Source: Lachnospiraceae bacterium (lineage in GTDB: Bacteria; Bacillota_A; Clostridia; Lachnospirales; Lachnospiraceae). Taken from it: a DNA stretch of 15,644 nt. The stretch spans positions 1-15,644 of the forward strand of contig JAFXDD010000045.1 of assembly GCA_017516285.1 (NCBI GenBank), given 5' to 3'. Shown here in pieces: positions 12,536 to 15,644 of this stretch (position 1 is its first letter; each line of letters opens with the position of its first letter). Below the pieces are notes generated by a model. That model was not told where the DNA came from and did not search any database. It worked only from the letters and a program-made list of their open reading frames with translations. Made by a program: the position numbers and the translations under genes.

Positions 12536-13090
12536 ATGGAAGATCAAAAGATTATTGAGCTTTTCTTTGCCCGTTCTGAACTGGCCATTCAGGCATTGGC
12601 GGCAAAGTATGAGAAGCTTTTACATAAAATTTCATTTCATATTTTACAAAATAACGAAGATGTAGCAGAATGCTTGAATGATACATATTTGGGGGTTTGG
12701 AATGCTATACCGCCTGCAAGGCCTAACCCTTTGTCGGCGTTTGTCTGCAAGATTGCGCGGAATTTATCCTTAAAGAGATATCGGAATAACACTGCAGCAA
12801 AAAGGGATGGCACTATGGATGTTTCTTTGGAGGAGTTGTCACCATGCATACCCACACCCTCTGCAGAGGAGGAGTGGAATGCCATAGAATTGGGCAGGCA
12901 TATTAATGATTTTCTGGGAATCTTGGATAAGGAAAACAGGGTGCTTTTCGTGCGAAGATATTGGTTTGCAGATTCTGTGGGAGAGATTGCGAAGGATTTG
13001 CATATTAGCGAAAATCTGGCATCTGTAAGATTGAGACGCATTCGGAAGCAATTGCAGAAATATTTAGAACAGGAGGGCTACGATGTATGA
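12536..13090 (+). CDS. ECF-like RNA polymerase sigma factor
   Basis: This 184-residue protein has only sigma regions 2 and 4. Region 2 (about 10-85) includes EDVAECLNDTYLGVWNAIP and SAFVCKIARNLSLKRYR, the promoter-melting and -10 recognition helices. Region 4 (about 122-178) ends in a helix-turn-helix, VGEIAKDLHISENLASVRLRRIRKQLQKYL, that reads the -35 element. Extracytoplasmic-function factors switch on envelope-stress genes when freed from a membrane anti-sigma factor. GGAGG is 8 nt before the ATG. The stop overlaps the next gene by ATGA, the usual sigma/anti-sigma arrangement. I see no certain promoter in 12476-12535, although TTTTAACATAAG at 12491-12502 could hold an ECF-type -35. Confidence 0.9.
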   Translation: MEDQKIIELFFARSELAIQALAAKYEKLLHKISFHILQNNEDVAECLNDTYLGVWNAIPPARPNPLSAFVCKIARNLSLKRYRNNTAAKRDGTMDVSLEELSPCIPTPSAEEEWNAIELGRHINDFLGILDKENRVLFVRRYWFADSVGEIAKDLHISENLASVRLRRIRKQLQKYLEQEGYDV

Positions 13091-14064
13091 CGGAGCAAAA
13101 AAAAGATTATATGATTGATGCCCTTGGTGAGCTGGAAGACCGTTATATTGAGGAAGCAGTAAATTATGTAAAAGGCCGATTTACATGGAGGTATGGAAAG
13201 GAATTGGGAGCCTTGGCGGCATGTGTTGCAGTGGTTTTTCTGTCTGTATCTGCATACCATATACTGCCATTCAAGGGTGCTACTGATAATGCCACAGGTG
13301 CACCGGAAAATATGGAAATGGTAAAAGAGGAGCAGGTAATAGAAGGAGTGACCGCAGAGGGGATTGCACCGGAAACAGCACCGGAGAGTAGTGCATGCAA
13401 GGAGACCATAAAGGAGTATGCTTCTAAAGGTATTCAGTGGGAAGCGGTTGAGAGCGCGGAGCAGGGAGTTATAAATGATACCAGCAAAGAGAGCGACCGT
13501 GTAAATCAAAGCGTAGGAAATGGTAAGCTGGAAGGTCAGGTAATTCAGGAGATGCAAAGCACCTCTTTGGAGGAGTGGTTGTCTGCGGAGGAGCTGTTTG
13601 CTATGGATACGGTTATTTTTAAGGGCACGGTGGTTGAGATGCAGGCTTATCATGTGACTGGTGGTATGGATAAGTACTGCACCATAGTGATGGTTGAAGT
13701 GGAGGACAGTATCCGTGGTGATCTGGAGGTTGGAGATACTTGCCATATTTATCTGCCATTTGCCAAAATAGATGGTGATATTACGTTTACTAATTCTATA
13801 AATGGTGATTTGGATAAGCTGGAGGTTGGAAGCAGAGCTGTTTTTATGCCGCGCAAGGCAACAAAAGAGACAGGAATTGGTACGAATGACGTATGGCTTA
13901 GTTATGCCGATTTTGCTGAATATTATTTTAGTGAGGGAATGCGTTTCCTGTTCTTAGAGACAGAGGATGGTGTCAGCTACGCTAAGGATGTGTATGAGAT
14001 AGAGACCATGGGAAAAGTGACTCTGGAGGATGTGGCTGAATATATAAGGGGAATGTTGAAATGA
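13087..14064 (+). CDS. Single-pass membrane protein, probable anti-sigma factor
   Basis: The 325-residue protein has a short cytoplasmic N terminus (1-38) with the acidic helix MIDALGELEDRYIEEAVNYV, one membrane segment (about 39-61) and an extracellular part. The latter begins with a long, low-complexity stretch rich in E, A, T and S (about 65-155) and ends in a folded domain (about 160-325) with an OB-like pattern (TVIFKGTVVEMQAYHV, YCTIVMVEVEDSIRGDLEVG). Position and topology argue for an anti-sigma factor that holds the overlapping sigma factor at the membrane. The N-terminal MIDALGELEDRYIEEA motif recurs in Clostridia anti-sigma-like proteins; no classical zinc motif is present. Start ATG 13087 has AGGAGGG 9 nt upstream and overlaps the sigma stop. 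Confidence 0.8.
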   Translation: MTEQKKDYMIDALGELEDRYIEEAVNYVKGRFTWRYGKELGALAACVAVVFLSVSAYHILPFKGATDNATGAPENMEMVKEEQVIEGVTAEGIAPETAPESSACKETIKEYASKGIQWEAVESAEQGVINDTSKESDRVNQSVGNGKLEGQVIQEMQSTSLEEWLSAEELFAMDTVIFKGTVVEMQAYHVTGGMDKYCTIVMVEVEDSIRGDLEVGDTCHIYLPFAKIDGDITFTNSINGDLDKLEVGSRAVFMPRKATKETGIGTNDVWLSYADFAEYYFSEGMRFLFLETEDGVSYAKDVYEIETMGKVTLEDVAEYIRGMLK

Positions 14065-14076
14065 CATTGGTGTCAT
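14061..14076 (+). other. Small hairpin over the anti-sigma stop codon
   Basis: ATGACA (14061-14066) and TGTCAT (14071-14076) form a perfect 6-bp stem with loop TTGG. The left arm includes the TGA stop of the anti-sigma gene. No T tract follows, so it is not a terminator. It could protect or separate the messages of the sigma genes and the serpin gene 60 nt downstream. Confidence 0.35.
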
Positions 14077-14135
14077 GAAGAGTAGGGCTAAAAACATTAT
14101 GGATGGAAAAGCATATGAAGTAGAAAGGAGATTTT

Positions 14136-15491
14136 ATGAAAAAAGGAAAAGTGGTTGCATTATTATTAACCTTTTGCATGCTGGCAGGATGCGGAGTGAG
14201 TAATACCGAGGAGTTGACAAACACAATTTACTGTCTGGCAGAAAATCCGAATGACGGTCAGACTGATAGTGCAGGTACAATTGGCGAAGGAGCTGGTGGT
14301 ACAGCAACCGGTCATAATAATGTTGCTGGCGTTGGCAATACAGATACTACTGCAACTGTGTCAGATGAAACAGCGCTGTGGGATTTTTCCTACAAAATGT
14401 TTCAGGAAAACATAGAGGATACCAATCCGGTATTGTCTCCGTTAAGCGCCTATCTGGCTATGGGTATGGTAGGTCTTGGTGCAGAAGGAGAGACATTGGC
14501 CGAGTTTCAGCAGATTATGGGTCAAGGTATGCAGGATGTTTCCGGAGAATTGATGCAGAATCTCCCAAATTGGATTCGGGATATTCGTGAGGATGGAGAA
14601 GATTCTATTTTGAAAGTAGCAAATTCTGTGTGGGTAGATAAAAGGATGAACCCGAATACAGGCTGGGTTCAGTCCGTATCTGATATTTACAAGGCAGAGG
14701 TCTTTCAGGCAGTGCTTTCTGACAGGAGCACGATGAAGGACATTAACAAATGGGTGGAGGGAAAGACATATTCTTTGATAAAGGAATTTTTAAGTGAGCC
14801 TTTAGATCCGGAAGCCAGAATGGCGCTGTTTAATACCATTTATTTTCTTGGTTTCTGGGTTCACGATTTTGAGGCAAACAACACCTATAAAGAAGATTTT
14901 ACTACTATTGATGGTGAAACTGTGCAAGTAGATATGATGCATGATTACGACCGTTCAGAGTATTATTTCAATAATGATAGTCTGGATGGAGTAATCCTAA
15001 AATATCGCGATGGTGATATGGCCTTTGTTGCTATGAAGCCTACTGCAGGCCAGACCGCGCGTGAAATGTATGAACAGCTTAACTACGAAGAACTAAATTC
15101 CTTGCTGGACAGTGCTGCTTTACAACCAATTCGCCTGAAGTTACCGAAATTTGAAGTGGAATTTGATAAAAATTTAAATGAGACCCTGCAAAACATGGGT
15201 ATTAAACGTGCCTTTGACGAGGATTTGGCACAGTTTGGTAGCTTAGGCACCACGGATAACGGCTATCCACTGTATATCAGCCTGGTACGCCAGAAGGCAG
15301 TAGTCAAACTGGACGAGGAAGGAACAGAAGCTGCTGCGGTTACCATGGTGGTAATGAAAGAATGCGCTGCTGTAGAACCACAACAGAAGCCGATTGATGT
15401 GTTCTTTGATGAACCCTTTGTATACATGATTATGGATATGCAAAGCCGGACACCACTATTTATGGGTATCATGGATAATCCGGTATGGTAA
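14136..15491 (+). CDS. Serpin-family protease inhibitor, lipoprotein
   Basis: This 451-residue protein has a lipoprotein signal peptide with lipobox LAGC (Cys19), then a G/T/A-rich linker (about 40-75), then a full serpin domain (about 78-451). Serpin marks include NPVLSPLSAYLAMGMVGLGA (97-116), LFNTIYFLGFW (231-241), QVDMMH (264-269) and the C-terminal PFVYMI and FMGIM strands. The reactive-centre hinge reads EEGTEAAAVT (394-403), with small residues at P12-P10 as required for inhibition. By the usual 17-residue count P1 is Cys410 (K-E-C-A-A). The segment from there to FDEPF is about six residues longer than in alpha-1-antitrypsin, so P1 is uncertain. AAAGGAG precedes the ATG. It should sit on the outer face of the membrane, trapping host or microbial proteases. 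It lies 71 nt after the anti-sigma gene and may be part of that regulon. Confidence 0.93.
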   Translation: MKKGKVVALLLTFCMLAGCGVSNTEELTNTIYCLAENPNDGQTDSAGTIGEGAGGTATGHNNVAGVGNTDTTATVSDETALWDFSYKMFQENIEDTNPVLSPLSAYLAMGMVGLGAEGETLAEFQQIMGQGMQDVSGELMQNLPNWIRDIREDGEDSILKVANSVWVDKRMNPNTGWVQSVSDIYKAEVFQAVLSDRSTMKDINKWVEGKTYSLIKEFLSEPLDPEARMALFNTIYFLGFWVHDFEANNTYKEDFTTIDGETVQVDMMHDYDRSEYYFNNDSLDGVILKYRDGDMAFVAMKPTAGQTAREMYEQLNYEELNSLLDSAALQPIRLKLPKFEVEFDKNLNETLQNMGIKRAFDEDLAQFGSLGTTDNGYPLYISLVRQKAVVKLDEEGTEAAAVTMVVMKECAAVEPQQKPIDVFFDEPFVYMIMDMQSRTPLFMGIMDNPVW

Positions 15492-15644
15492 ATTCCGGTT
15501 TGTGGGGGTGCGGCCAACCCAGTTTTTCAATAAAGGAAGGTATCACACGCTCGTTTTTGGGGACGCTCTCGCTCAGTGAAAGGCTGCAGCGGTACTAAGC
15601 TTGACTTCGGCACCTATGCCTCGTCTCGCTAAGGACCGGCGCCT
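15492..15644. other. GC-rich non-coding tail with a possible repeated element
   Basis: No coding frame with a start is visible. A short GGGT/ACCC hairpin followed by TTTTT (about 15510-15530) is a weak terminator candidate for the serpin gene. From 15561 to the window edge GC is about 61 percent by count, clearly above the neighbouring genes. Related motifs recur: CGCTCTCGCTCAG (15564-15576) and CGTCTCGCTAAG (15622-15633); CGGCACCT (15608-15615) and CGGCGCCT (15637-15644), 29 bases apart. It may be the start of a structured RNA or a dispersed repeat cut by the window end. Confidence 0.4.

Noticed and set aside
13078..13746. Long minus-strand open frame opposite the anti-sigma gene
   Set aside because: It is antisense to a gene with clear topology and operon overlap, its peptide has no domain pattern, and it has no convincing ribosome binding site.
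1..15644. CRISPR array, prophage or complete insertion sequence
   Set aside because: I saw no regularly spaced repeats, no phage genes and no paired terminal repeats. The only mobile-type gene is the Rpn homologue.

Overview
The window looks like chromosomal DNA of a Gram-positive Clostridia member, most likely a Lachnospiraceae-type gut bacterium. The grounds are moderate-to-low GC, strong AGGAGG-type ribosome binding sites on most genes, tRNA genes without an encoded CCA, two PadR modules, a PdaB-like deacetylase, an Rpn/PD-(D/E)XK element and a serpin lipoprotein. The lineage is inferred from gene content and style; I ran no search.

Positions 1-2384 hold a terminator, a clear sigma-A promoter and a tightly packed plus-strand operon: a YpsC-type THUMP RNA methyltransferase, an RdgB-type XTP/dITP pyrophosphatase and a YfcE-type phosphodiesterase. 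Positions 2413-2806 are a consensus promoter driving a tRNA-Pro(TGG), tRNA-Gly(TCC), tRNA-Pro(TGG), tRNA-Gly(TCC) array whose two halves are identical except for the spacers. Two minus-strand genes follow, each apparently its own unit: a PdaB-like polysaccharide deacetylase whose stop codon abuts the last tRNA, and an APH-fold phosphotransferase with its own promoter and terminator. Then come an unrecognised two-domain protein with a Pro-Gly linker (plus) and a SpoU/TrmH-family RNA methyltransferase (minus, perfect consensus promoter).

Positions 6330-9025 carry two back-to-back PadR modules, each with an elaborate operator over its promoter. Module 1 is PadR plus a fusion of a permease-prefix domain with a SEDS (FtsW/RodA-like) membrane protein. 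Module 2 is PadR plus a DUF2812 membrane protein. The start of the second PadR is unusual: the best ribosome binding site serves an ATG in another frame. That reading frame crosses an A-AAA-AAG heptamer and ends on an ATGA overlap with the first in-frame ATG of padR.

Positions 9026-10336 contain a short orphan ORF and an Rpn-family nuclease/transposase whose ribosome binding site is buried in a long-range RNA stem. Positions 10399-12475 encode a secreted/membrane protein of unknown function and an acyltransferase-3 integral membrane enzyme, closed by a good terminator. Positions 12536-15491 are an ECF-like sigma factor, an overlapping membrane anti-sigma-like protein and a serpin lipoprotein. 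This suggests a cell-envelope protease-defence regulon. The window ends in GC-rich, apparently non-coding DNA that may be the start of a repeated or structured element.
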